Shown one piece after another: positions 24,271-32,428 of a stretch of 64,000 nt of DNA. The stretch comes from Bacteroidota bacterium. GTDB taxonomy: Bacteria; Bacteroidota; Bacteroidia; Cytophagales; Cyclobacteriaceae. Numbering within the stretch: the stretch's first letter is position 1; each line of letters begins with the position of its first letter. The notes under the pieces were generated by a model, which had not been told where the DNA came from, made no database searches, and saw only the letters and a program-made list of their open reading frames with translations. Location: contig VGMU01000002.1 in NCBI GenBank assembly GCA_016866385.1, forward strand, positions 1 through 64,000. The letters are read 5' to 3'. The translations under genes and the position numbers were made by a program.

Positions 24271-26679
24271 ATGGAGGGACAATTTCTAGGAAAGATGCAG
24301 GAGAAGGCTTCCTTAGCGAAGCAGGTGTTGGAAGACTTTCGAATTGCAGTGACCAGTAGGCATGCCTCCTTGATGGGAAGGAAAGAGGTGTTTATGGGCA
24401 AGGCCAAATTTGGAATTTTTGGAGATGGCAAAGAGCTAGCTCAAGTGGCCATGGCGAGGGCTTTTCAAAAAGGAGACTTTAGAGCAGGCTATTACCGAGA
24501 CCAAACCTTTATGATGGCCTTGGGAGAGCTCACGGTTCAACAGTATTTTGCGCAATTGTACGCTCATGCACAGGTAGAAGCGGAGCCTGCAAGTGCGGGT
24601 AGATTGATGAATGGTCACTTTGCCACCCGCTCGGTAGAGGAAGATGGCACCTGGAAAACTCTAACTTCTCAATACAATTCAGCAGCTGATATTTCACCTA
24701 CTGCTGCCCAAATGCCCAAACTTTTAGGCTTGGCCTTTGCTTCCAAGTTGTATCGCAACAACCAAGGACTTGATTTCATGAAGGATTTTTCCATTCGTGG
24801 CAATGAAGTGGCTTGGGGGACCATTGGGAATGCATCTACCTCCGAGGGGATGTTTTTTGAATCCCTAAATGCTGCCGGCGTACTGCAAGTGCCCCTGGTC
24901 ATTGCCATCTGGGATGACGGATATGGCATCTCGGTGCCTCAGGAATTTCATACGACCAAGGGTAGTATTTCCGAAGCATTGCTAGGCCTTCAACGTAATG
25001 AAAGTGAGAAAGGCTTTGAAATTTTGAGAGTCAAGGGATGGGATTACGAATCCTTGCTCCAAGCTTTTGATACCGCTGGGCGTCTGTCTAGAGAAGAGCA
25101 TGTGCCTGTAATGATTCACGTAGAGGAAATGACGCAGCCCCAAGGACATTCTACATCGGGTTCGCACGAGCGTTACAAAACCAAGGAGCGATTGCAATGG
25201 GAACAGGATTGGGATTGTATCCTCAAGTTTAAAGAGTACATTATTTCTTCTGGAATAGCCACTGCCGATCAATTGGATCAAATCGATGCAGAGGCAAAAG
25301 CAGAGGTAAGACGCCAAAAAGATGCAGCTTGGAATGCATTTTCAAATGAAATCAAAGAGGAACTGGAACTTGCGTTAGGCTTGATTCGAGAAGCTGCATC
25401 CAAATCCTCTAGGAAGATTGTATTGCTGCAATTGGCTGAGGAACTCAAAAAAACCATCAATCCCATTCGTAAGGACGTAGTCAGTACGGTAAGGAAGATA
25501 TTGGTTATCCTACGCTTGGAAGGCGAGGAGGTAAAAAAAGACTTGAAAGCTTGGTTTGCTCAAATGGAGAAAAAAAACCAAGACCGATACAACAGCCACC
25601 TGTACTGTGAGACCAGCCATTCCTGGTCCTTTGTGAAGCAAATTCGTCCCCAAATTGATGAAAACTCAGCCTTGGTGGATGGAAGAGAAATTCTTCAAGC
25701 CTTTTTCGATTATACCTTGGCTCATGATCCTAGATTTTTTGCTTTGGGAGAGGATGTAGGCAAAATCGGAGACGTGAACCAAGCATTTGCTGGTTTGCAA
25801 TCCAAGTATGGGGAATGGAGGGTTATGGATACAGGCATTAGAGAATGTACCATCATAGGCCAAGGGATTGGAGCGGCCCTACGTGGGCTTCGACCTATGG
25901 CAGAAATCCAATACCTAGACTATTTGCTGTATGCCATACAGTTGCTTTCCGATGATTTGGCGACTCTAAGTTACCGCACCAAAGGTGGACAGAAGGCACC
26001 CTTGATCGTAAGAACACGTGGTCATAGACTCGAAGGGGTTTGGCATTCCGGTTCTCCCATGGGTATGATTTTATCGAGTTTGCGCGGCATGTTGGTTTGC
26101 GTGCCTAGAGACATGACCCAGGCAGCAGGGATGTATGCCACCTTACTGCAATCCGATGATCCTGCCCTAGTGATCGAGTGTTTGAATGGGTACCGGATTA
26201 AAGAAAAAATGCCGCATAATATAGGACAGTATACTGTTCCTTTGGGAAAGCCTGAGGTGCTAAGGGAAGGAACGGACCTGAGTCTGGTGACCTATGGAAG
26301 CATGTGCCGCTTGGTGTTGGAGGCAGCAGAAGAATTGAATTCCATAGGAATTTCTGTGGAGGTGGTCGACGTACAAACGCTCCTTCCATTCGATACTCAT
26401 GGAATCGTAGGACAATCCATACAAAAAACCAATAGAGTCATTTTTATAGACGAAGATGTGCCAGGGGGCGCTAGTGCTTACATGATGCAACAGGTTTTGG
26501 ATCATCAACAGGTTTTTGCCTACTTGGATGCTGCCCCTCAGACCTTGTCTGCGAAGGCACATCGCCCTGCGTACTCTACAGACGGGGATTATTTTTCCAA
26601 GCCTAGCGTGGAGGATATTGTAGAAAAGGTTTACCAGGTAATGCAAGAAGCTAATCCAAAAAAATTTCCTGCGATTTAA
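24271..26679 (+). CDS. fused E1 alpha/beta subunit of a 2-oxoacid dehydrogenase
   Basis: This 802-residue protein joins the E1 alpha (about 1-370) and E1 beta (about 460-800) chains that decarboxylate branched-chain 2-oxo acids or pyruvate with TPP and acylate the lipoyl E2. The alpha part has EVAWGTIGNASTSEGMFFES and WDDGYGIS: the usual TPP motif GDG...NN is replaced by GNA...DD, a variant I know from Bacteroidota fusions. The beta part shows FFALGEDVGKIGDVNQAF, VMDTGIRECTIIGQGIGAAL and QYLDYLLYAIQLLSDDLATL. The single chain keeps a 1:1 subunit ratio. E2 and E3 genes are not nearby. A strong promoter precedes it. Branched-chain versus pyruvate specificity is not decided. Confidence 0.88.
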   Translation: MEGQFLGKMQEKASLAKQVLEDFRIAVTSRHASLMGRKEVFMGKAKFGIFGDGKELAQVAMARAFQKGDFRAGYYRDQTFMMALGELTVQQYFAQLYAHAQVEAEPASAGRLMNGHFATRSVEEDGTWKTLTSQYNSAADISPTAAQMPKLLGLAFASKLYRNNQGLDFMKDFSIRGNEVAWGTIGNASTSEGMFFESLNAAGVLQVPLVIAIWDDGYGISVPQEFHTTKGSISEALLGLQRNESEKGFEILRVKGWDYESLLQAFDTAGRLSREEHVPVMIHVEEMTQPQGHSTSGSHERYKTKERLQWEQDWDCILKFKEYIISSGIATADQLDQIDAEAKAEVRRQKDAAWNAFSNEIKEELELALGLIREAASKSSRKIVLLQLAEELKKTINPIRKDVVSTVRKILVILRLEGEEVKKDLKAWFAQMEKKNQDRYNSHLYCETSHSWSFVKQIRPQIDENSALVDGREILQAFFDYTLAHDPRFFALGEDVGKIGDVNQAFAGLQSKYGEWRVMDTGIRECTIIGQGIGAALRGLRPMAEIQYLDYLLYAIQLLSDDLATLSYRTKGGQKAPLIVRTRGHRLEGVWHSGSPMGMILSSLRGMLVCVPRDMTQAAGMYATLLQSDDPALVIECLNGYRIKEKMPHNIGQYTVPLGKPEVLREGTDLSLVTYGSMCRLVLEAAEELNSIGISVEVVDVQTLLPFDTHGIVGQSIQKTNRVIFIDEDVPGGASAYMMQQVLDHQQVFAYLDAAPQTLSAKAHRPAYSTDGDYFSKPSVEDIVEKVYQVMQEANPKKFPAI

Positions 26680-26698
26680 TTTTTACTGATATAAGAAA

Positions 26699-27373
26699 TT
26701 ATTTCCTGGTGATTTGTTTCAGGGTCACTTGAGGGCTGGAAACCTCGTTAGACCTGTTGAGGGCTCGGTCTTGAATTTGAACATCTATTCGAAGGGTATC
26801 AGTTCTAAAAATAGATTCCCAACCTGAGGAAAGCATCCTGTAGGTTATTTTTCCCTCTACTGCTTGTCCCTCTTCCGAATTAAGGATTCTTGGAAAGCGC
26901 CCATTGAAAGTAGTGTAGAAGGGCGGGTCTTGCCATCTAAACTCCTTGAACTGCCCATTTCTTTTGATAAAAAATCGAACAAAGATATTGTACTGGTTTT
27001 CGTTTTTTTCCACCCAAATGGTGTCCTTGATAACGACGTTGTTTACAATGGGGTCAATCACCCAATCTATGGGGTTGTATTTTGGGGCCGTACTTGGTCT
27101 CTTGGAATAGGTAATTAAATTACCCAAGACATCCCTCTTGTAATTGAGTGGGTTGAAGGGGGGATTGATGTCCGTGGCAGAAAGCCCTAAATCTCCCTCG
27201 GCATCTTTAAATTTTAAGGTGATCAAGAGGGAATCTTGGGAAGAGGTAGGGGAATACTCTATACTTGAAAACTCAATCTCAGGTTTGCTCGGGAAATTTT
27301 CTGGAGGGCTAACACAGGAGAAACTCAGGAAAACAAATCCAAAGATTATGTAAGTAGAATTTTTCAATCGCAT
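26699..27373 (-). CDS. lipoprotein of unknown function
   Basis: From ATG 27373 this is a 224-residue lipoprotein (signal MRLKNSTYIIFGFVFLSFSC; an ATG five codons earlier is possible). The mature part has a repeated beta-type pattern: SLLITLKFKDAEGDLGLSAT resembles an acidic calcium-loop-like DAEGDLG element common in Bacteroidota lipoproteins, and the end is DVQIQDRALNRSNEV. I do not recognise a domain with a known role. It is convergent with the E1 gene (19-nt gap) and divergent from the LuxE-like gene. Confidence 0.8.
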   Translation of the reverse strand: MRLKNSTYIIFGFVFLSFSCVSPPENFPSKPEIEFSSIEYSPTSSQDSLLITLKFKDAEGDLGLSATDINPPFNPLNYKRDVLGNLITYSKRPSTAPKYNPIDWVIDPIVNNVVIKDTIWVEKNENQYNIFVRFFIKRNGQFKEFRWQDPPFYTTFNGRFPRILNSEEGQAVEGKITYRMLSSGWESIFRTDTLRIDVQIQDRALNRSNEVSSPQVTLKQITRK

Positions 27374-27443
27374 GAGATCCCGGTACATTTACATTTCAAA
27401 AGGTAGGGGCTGAACCTTCAAGTACAGCCCAAGATATAAAACG

Positions 27444-28439
27444 ATGCAAGAATTTAAAAGTTTTTCAAAAAGGTTAGATTCCTTGCCACCCAACCAATTT
27501 GATGACTTTGCGCTTGAACTTTTTGAATTTCAAGCCCATACCAATGCTATTTACAAATCCTACCTGGCTGCACGTAGTATAGATTCTTCTAAAGTAAGGC
27601 GGGTAGAAGACATTCCTTTTCTCCCCATACGTTTTTTTAAAGATCAAAAAGTAGTTACGGGAAATAAGCAAGATTTTGAATTTGCCTATGCCAGTAGCGG
27701 GACTACAGGTGCAGTCACCAGCAGACATTTCCTTTGGTCGCCTTCTTGGTACGTTTCTCACGCCCAAAAACTTTTTGAGAAGGAATATGGGCCTCTACGC
27801 AACTTCCATGTTTTAGGACTGCTGCCAGGGTATTTGGAAAGACCCGATAGCAGCTTGGTTGCCATGACTCAGCATTTTATCACGCAAACTAAATCACCCT
27901 ATTCTGGATTTTACCTTTACAACCAAAAAGAACTTGCACGCACCTTGGAAAATATACCTGAGGATGGACGAAAAGTACTTTTATTGGGAGTAACCTTTGC
28001 GCTATTGGATTTTGCTGAATCCATGACACATCGCCGCCTTCCCTCGGAGCTAATCGTTATGGAAACAGGAGGTATGAAAGGGAGAAGGAGAGAAATGATT
28101 CGGGAAGAGGTACACGATAGATTGATGGATTTTTTTCAGGTAAATGCCATCCATTCCGAGTATGGTATGACAGAATTACTTTCTCAGGCCTATTCTAAAG
28201 GTGGAGGGAAATATACGATACCGTATAGCATGCGCGTTTTACTTCGTGATATGAATGATCCCTTTAGTGCTGCTTCTAAGTTGCAGGGGGGGATTAATGT
28301 GATCGATTTGGCGAATTTCCATTCTTGTGCCTTTGTAGAAACCCAGGATTTGGGAAAATTGGATCAAAATGGGTTTTTGGAAGTTCTAGGCAGATTTGAT
28401 CACGCAGAATTGAGGGGATGCAACTTGTTGGTCCAGTAA
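27444..28439 (+). CDS. LuxE-like acyl-protein synthetase family protein
   Basis: This 331-residue protein belongs to the LuxE/acyl-protein synthetase branch of adenylate-forming enzymes, which activate an acyl group as acyl-AMP and pass it to a Cys. AYASSGTTGAVTSRHFLWSP is the P-loop-like nucleotide motif; VMETGGMKGRRREMIREEV and the VNAIHSEYGMTELLSQAYS block (motif YGMTE) bind the adenylate. The end CAFVETQDLGKLDQNGFLEV contains the family Asp, and the gene is short of a C-terminal lid, as LuxE is. No luxC, luxD or luciferase genes lie nearby, so bioluminescence is not implied; the acyl substrate is unknown. Confidence 0.85.
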   Translation: MQEFKSFSKRLDSLPPNQFDDFALELFEFQAHTNAIYKSYLAARSIDSSKVRRVEDIPFLPIRFFKDQKVVTGNKQDFEFAYASSGTTGAVTSRHFLWSPSWYVSHAQKLFEKEYGPLRNFHVLGLLPGYLERPDSSLVAMTQHFITQTKSPYSGFYLYNQKELARTLENIPEDGRKVLLLGVTFALLDFAESMTHRRLPSELIVMETGGMKGRRREMIREEVHDRLMDFFQVNAIHSEYGMTELLSQAYSKGGGKYTIPYSMRVLLRDMNDPFSAASKLQGGINVIDLANFHSCAFVETQDLGKLDQNGFLEVLGRFDHAELRGCNLLVQ

Positions 28440-28489
28440 TTGCTTTAAAAAAAATAAATTGGCATCTTTATTAACCTAAATCAAAGCTC

Positions 28490-28609
28490 ATGAGACGATT
28501 TTCTGCACTTGCACTTTTACTTCTTCTTTTTGCATTGGCATCTTGCGCTTCAAGTAGACCTTGTCCTGCCTATGGAAAAGCTTCTATCCCAGTTTCTAAC
28601 TTGGGATAA
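28490..28609 (+). CDS. 39-residue lipoprotein with CPAYG motif
   Basis: ATG 28490 to TAA 28609 encodes a basic start (MRRF), a hydrophobic stretch (SALALLLLLFALA), a lipobox-type SC and a short mature part SSRPCPAYGKASIPVSNLG, so the mature lipoprotein has only about 20 residues. Short lipoproteins with a second Cys in a CPxY context recur in Bacteroidota genomes and are usually missed by gene callers. It is downstream of the LuxE-like gene (50-nt gap) and convergent with the response-regulator gene. No role is known. Confidence 0.7.
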   Translation: MRRFSALALLLLLFALASCASSRPCPAYGKASIPVSNLG

Positions 28610-28622
28610 AATAGTTCTGACT

Positions 28623-29780
28623 TTAGTAGTCGGCGTATTTTTTTACATCTTCTAATGAAATTGTAGAATCTCCTAAGATCACCAGTCGTTCTACCACATT
28701 TCTCAATTCCCGGATATTTCCTGTCCATGGGAATTCCTGTAGTTTTTTGACTGCATCGGGGTGTATTTTTTTGGGAGCATTTCCATTCTCTTGGGAGATA
28801 TCACCCAAAAACTTTTCAATCAATAGAGGAATGTCTTCCTTACGCTCTTTTAATGGGGGTACTTGAATTAAAATAACACTGAGTCTGTGGTATAAGTCTT
28901 CTCTAAATCTGCCCGATTCAATCTCTTTCTTTAGATCCTTGTTGGTTGCTGCAAGCACCCGGACATCCACTTTGATGTCTTTATCGCTCCCCACCCGATT
29001 GATTACATTTTCCTGAAGGGCTCGTAAGACTTTGGATTGGGCTGATAGGGACATGTCCCCAATTTCATCCAAGAATATGCTGCCTCCTTGTGCTTGTTCA
29101 AATTTGCCAACGCGCTGCTTGTGTGCCGAAGTAAATGCTCCTTTTTCGTGTCCAAAAAGTTCTGATTCTATCAACTCAGAGGGAATAGCAGCGCAATTGA
29201 CTGCCACGTAAGGCGCTTCTATTCTTCGGCTTTTTTGATGAATCCAATGAGCAACCAACTCTTTTCCTGTTCCATTTTGACCCGTAATCAATACCCTGGC
29301 ATCTGTTGGGGCAACTTTTTCTATGGTATCTCTAACTCTGGAAAGGGCAGGAGAATTGCCCACCATATCAAATTTTTTGGACAGCTTCCCTCTAAGTATC
29401 TTGGTTTCGTTGACCAATTGCTTTTTTTCTAAGGCATTTCGTACCGTTAGAAGAAGTCGATTGAGATCTGGGGGCTTAGGAATAAAGTCAAAAGCCCCTT
29501 TCTTCGTAGCTTCTACGGCTGTTTCTATGCTTCCATGCGCAGAAATCATGATAAATTGAGGGCACTTTTCCAAGTTTTTTGCTTGTTCTAGCACCTCAAT
29601 CCCATCCATTTTTGGCATTTTCACATCGCATAGCACCAAGTCAAATTCTTCTTTCTTAATCTTTTGTAGTCCTTCTATGCCATCTTGGGCCTCCAAAACT
29701 TCATAATTTTCGTATTCGAGTATTTCTCGAAGAGAAATCCGAATCGAACGTTCGTCATCAATAAGTAGAATTTTTGACAT
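28623..29780 (-). CDS. sigma-54-type (NtrC family) response regulator, no HTH domain
   Basis: This 385-residue protein has a receiver domain with the phosphoacceptor Asp 52 (LCDVKMPKMDG) and an AAA+ domain: Walker A TGQNGTGKE (about 167-174), ELFGHEKGAFTSAHK (sigma-54 contact loop, 214-219) and Walker B IFLDEIGD; the arginine-finger region KVDVRVLAATNKDL is present. The loop reads GAFTSA instead of GAFTGA. The protein ends soon after the AAA+ lid (ISLEDVKKYADY), leaving no room for a Fis-type DNA-binding helix-turn-helix, so it may act from solution or not be a classical activator. No histidine kinase is adjacent. Transcribed next to rnpB on the same strand. Confidence 0.9.
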   Translation of the reverse strand: MSKILLIDDERSIRISLREILEYENYEVLEAQDGIEGLQKIKKEEFDLVLCDVKMPKMDGIEVLEQAKNLEKCPQFIMISAHGSIETAVEATKKGAFDFIPKPPDLNRLLLTVRNALEKKQLVNETKILRGKLSKKFDMVGNSPALSRVRDTIEKVAPTDARVLITGQNGTGKELVAHWIHQKSRRIEAPYVAVNCAAIPSELIESELFGHEKGAFTSAHKQRVGKFEQAQGGSIFLDEIGDMSLSAQSKVLRALQENVINRVGSDKDIKVDVRVLAATNKDLKKEIESGRFREDLYHRLSVILIQVPPLKERKEDIPLLIEKFLGDISQENGNAPKKIHPDAVKKLQEFPWTGNIRELRNVVERLVILGDSTISLEDVKKYADY

Positions 29781-29800
29781 AAGTTTTCTGTAATAAAAAA

Positions 29801-30241
29801 GTGCAAGTCTATAAGCCGGGTTCTGTTTCAGAAACTCCCTCCGATATTAACGGAAATCGCTGCTGAATCTTGCCATTTATCTAGATCTTGATTTGCATCA
29901 AGATTCCATCGATCTACCCACCTCGGAATTTTCTCCGAAGAGAAAGAATCGGACGAGCCGCCCTTTGCTCGAGGCCTATTTGATCTTTCAACCCATAAGG
30001 TTTGCCCTGCCCCCTTCATCACTGTTGGGGCGGTAGGCTCTTACCCTACCTTTTCACCCTTTCCTTATCCTACTCGTGAAGCATGCTCCACGAGCGAATG
30101 AGGTGGTTTGTTTTCTGTGGCACTAGCTGTCCATGGATCGTTACCCATCCCTGGCCTTCCCGTTAGGAAGTATGGTGCTCTTTGTTGCCCGGACTTTCCT
30201 CCCCGATAGTTGCCTACCGCGGCGGCAAGACGACTTGCACG
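29801..30241 (-). ncRNA. rnpB: RNase P RNA (class A)
   Basis: The minus strand holds a bacterial RNase P RNA of about 441 nt. P1 is formed by GTGCAAGTC (30240-30232) and GACTTGCAC (29809-29801). Conserved cores are visible: GAGGAAAGTCCGGGC near 30200-30186, the ACAGAAAACAAACC block near 30122-30109, GGTAAGAGCCTACCGC in the P12-P13 region, and near the 3' end the CAGAACCCGGCTTATAGACT motif (about 29825-29806). A T-rich stretch follows 3' of P1. The response-regulator gene starts 20 nt downstream. Short open frames inside this interval are artefacts. Confidence 0.96.
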
Positions 30242-30404
30242 AGGCAAAGTTCGTGAATTTATTTGAAAGCGTAGGCAAGTCCTTTTCTCATCTCCTCGGA
30301 CTTTCCTTTTTAGAGGAAGAATTTTGAATATTTCAGAAACATTTTTTATTCCATTGCAGTTTATTTTCCGAAGGCTTAAACGCTTTTCTTCATAGTGCTG
30401 GGTT

Positions 30405-30434
30405 GAGCCGCTCCATTTGGAGCGGTTCTTTTTT
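30405..30434 (+). terminator. orphan plus-strand terminator
   Basis: GAGCCGCTCC and GGAGCGGTTC form a 10-bp stem (one G-U) with an ATTT loop, followed by TTTTTT. It faces the plus direction, yet no plus-strand gene lies between 28609 and this point. It may end a short unannotated transcript from the 30242-30400 gap. Confidence 0.75.
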
Positions 30435-30495
30435 GTATATACCCCATTTGTCCCTCTTCAGCTAGATTTTTTCTATCTTTCAAAAAAAATTCATT

Positions 30496-31065
30496 ATGAT
30501 TTTAGTAGGCAACGCAGTGCTTTCCGATGACATCAAAGACCATTTTTTCGTCTGTGATTTACAGGCTTGCAAGGGTGCCTGTTGCGTAGAAGGAGATGCT
30601 GGAGCCCCCCTAGAGGAGGAAGAAATAAAAATAATTGAGGATGTCTATCCCCAGGTGAAAGAGTACCTCAGCGAAGAAGGGAGAAAGGCCATTGAAGCTC
30701 AAGGAACCTGGGTGATTGACAAAGATGGAGACAAGGGAACGCCCACGGTGGGAGACAATAAAGAATGTGCTTATGCGATATACGACGATCGAGGCGTATT
30801 GAAATGCGGCATAGAACAAGCGTACCGGGATGGGAAAATAACTTGGCAAAAACCTATTTCTTGCCATTTGTATCCCATACGCGTAACCAAATACGACCAC
30901 TACGATGCCTTGAATTACGATCGTTGGCAGGTCTGTGATCCTGCTTGTCACTTAGGTAAACACCTTCAGGTGCCCCTTTATGCTTTCTTAAAAGATGCCT
31001 TAGTTCGAAAATATGGACAGGCTTGGTACGATGAATTGCTAGAAGAAATAGAGACTTCTAAATAA
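30496..31065 (+). CDS. DUF3109 family cysteine-cluster protein
   Basis: This 189-residue protein is a DUF3109 member, related to YkgJ-type zinc/iron-chelating Cys-rich proteins. Its Cys residues sit in a typical pattern: [49 protein letters not shown] and [11 protein letters not shown], enough for one metal cluster. The role is unknown. The start at 30496 is set by a conserved [13 protein letters not shown] opening; upstream TTTG (30447-30450) and TATCTTTC (30474-30481) give a weak promoter match. Convergent with the SUI1 gene (36-nt gap). Confidence 0.92.
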   Translation: MILVGNAVLSDDIKDHFFVCDLQACKGACCVEGDAGAPLEEEEIKIIEDVYPQVKEYLSEEGRKAIEAQGTWVIDKDGDKGTPTVGDNKECAYAIYDDRGVLKCGIEQAYRDGKITWQKPISCHLYPIRVTKYDHYDALNYDRWQVCDPACHLGKHLQVPLYAFLKDALVRKYGQAWYDELLEEIETSK

Positions 31066-31101
31066 AATCACCCAAGGGCCCATTGATTTCTAATATAGGT
31101 T

Positions 31102-31455
31102 TTATCCTCCCACTTTTTTGGCTTTGTATCCCGCTTGCTCCAAAACTTGGAGGATTTTGTCTCGGTGATCCCCTTGGATGAGAATCTCACCATCTTTTAC
31201 AGTGCCACCAACTCCACATTTATTTTTTAGTAGCTTTCCAAGTTCCTTCAAGTCCTCTTCAGACCCAACAAAGCCTTCAACCAAAGTTACCTGCTTGCCG
31301 GCTCGGGATTTCTTATCCAGTAGAATTCGCAATTTCTGCTCCGAAGGGGGGAGGGTATCTTCGGAATGCCCTAAGTCAATGGAATATTCAAAATGATTGG
31401 CAGTGGAATACACGATTCCTTCTCTTTTTTTCCAGTCGTTTGATTTTTTACTCAT
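31102..31455 (-). CDS. SUI1/eIF1 family translation factor (YciH-like)
   Basis: This 117-residue protein is a bacterial SUI1-domain factor, related to eukaryotic eIF1, which helps start-codon fidelity at the small ribosomal subunit. The core is KSRAGKQVTLVEGFVGSEED, then LKELGKLLKNKCGVGGTVKD and EILIQGDHRDKILQVLEQAGYKAKKVGG, all diagnostic of YciH. The N-terminal 40 residues are a hydrophilic lead. It follows the Usp gene by 23 nt in a minus-strand run. Confidence 0.93.
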   Translation of the reverse strand: MSKKSNDWKKREGIVYSTANHFEYSIDLGHSEDTLPPSEQKLRILLDKKSRAGKQVTLVEGFVGSEEDLKELGKLLKNKCGVGGTVKDGEILIQGDHRDKILQVLEQAGYKAKKVGG

Positions 31456-31478
31456 GGGTGAATCTAAAGGTAAATAGG

Positions 31479-32360
31479 CTATAAGTTACTCGCCTTGAGT
31501 ACTGGTTTACTTGTTTTTAAAGTCCAAATAGGTCTTTTGGAATGATTGACCACATCTTCAGCAATGCTTCCGGAAAGTAAATGAATAATGCCGGTATATC
31601 CATGGGTAGACATCGCAATTAAATCTGCTTTGACCTCCTCGGCATACTCCATGATGCCCTCATCCTCTGAAGTTGCATTGTAAATCTCTGAGGTAATGCC
31701 TTCAAACTTATATTTTTGGATGAAGCGCTGCAAGCGTTTTCTAGTGGCTTTGCTGCTTTCAAAATTACTGGGTGTGGTGATTTTAACAAAATAAAGCTGC
31801 GCGTCAAACAAACGCTGCATGTGCTTGATTCTTGATGCCAAATTCGAGTCTTCTTCAGAAAAATTAGATGCAAACACGATTTTTTTCATGTTTTTGGGAT
31901 ATACTTCTCCTTTGATGGTGAGTACAGGGCAGGGAGCAGTACGAACAATTTTTTCCGTATTGCTTCCAATGAGCGCCTCTTCCCATCCCGATGCTCCCGA
32001 TGAACCCATGATGATCAAGTCGGGACTGATTTCTTCTATAGCCATGGACAATTCTCTAAAAATATTCCCTGTGCATAAGCGTGTTTCCAGCTGAAAGGGA
32101 AAAGAAGCATAAGAATTCTTTAATTCATGTAAATCCTTTTCCCTTTGTTCCAAAAGTTCTTTGATAAATAGCTGATGTTGAACATCCGGCATAGGATCTA
32201 GGCCCCCTCCGAAAGTGCCCACTCCCATACCAAGTGGTATTTCGACCACATGGATGACAGTAATCTTCAAATGGGAATAGTGGGAGGAAAGCTGGGTAGC
32301 AAATGTCAAGGCATGCGCAGCTAGGGGAGAAAAGTCGTAGGGAACAAGTATGTGGATCAT
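31479..32360 (-). CDS. tandem universal stress protein
   Basis: Start at ATG 32360 gives 293 residues with two Usp domains; the longer frame to 32468 would enter menA. The first domain opens with MIHILVPYDFSPLAAHALTF and carries MGSSGASGWEEALIGSNTEKIVRTAPCPVL, an ATP-binding GxxG-9x-GS/T-type motif. The second begins KNMKKIVFASNFSEED and ends MSTHGYTGIIHLLSGSIAED, also with a G-rich loop. Tandem Usp proteins respond to stress and nutrient state; the partner is unknown. It follows menA by 68 nt. Confidence 0.92.
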   Translation of the reverse strand: MIHILVPYDFSPLAAHALTFATQLSSHYSHLKITVIHVVEIPLGMGVGTFGGGLDPMPDVQHQLFIKELLEQREKDLHELKNSYASFPFQLETRLCTGNIFRELSMAIEEISPDLIIMGSSGASGWEEALIGSNTEKIVRTAPCPVLTIKGEVYPKNMKKIVFASNFSEEDSNLASRIKHMQRLFDAQLYFVKITTPSNFESSKATRKRLQRFIQKYKFEGITSEIYNATSEDEGIMEYAEEVKADLIAMSTHGYTGIIHLLSGSIAEDVVNHSKRPIWTLKTSKPVLKASNL

Positions 32361-32428
32361 AGTTTCTTGGAGTTTATTTCCCCAATCTAGAGGAATCATT
32401 TTCCAAGAAATAGGACTTTTGTCAGCTT

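Noticed and set aside
29828-30327. Short open frames inside and beside the RNase P RNA region
   Set aside because: The DNA is clearly rnpB on the minus strand, with conserved cores and P1 pairing; the frames show no protein-like pattern.
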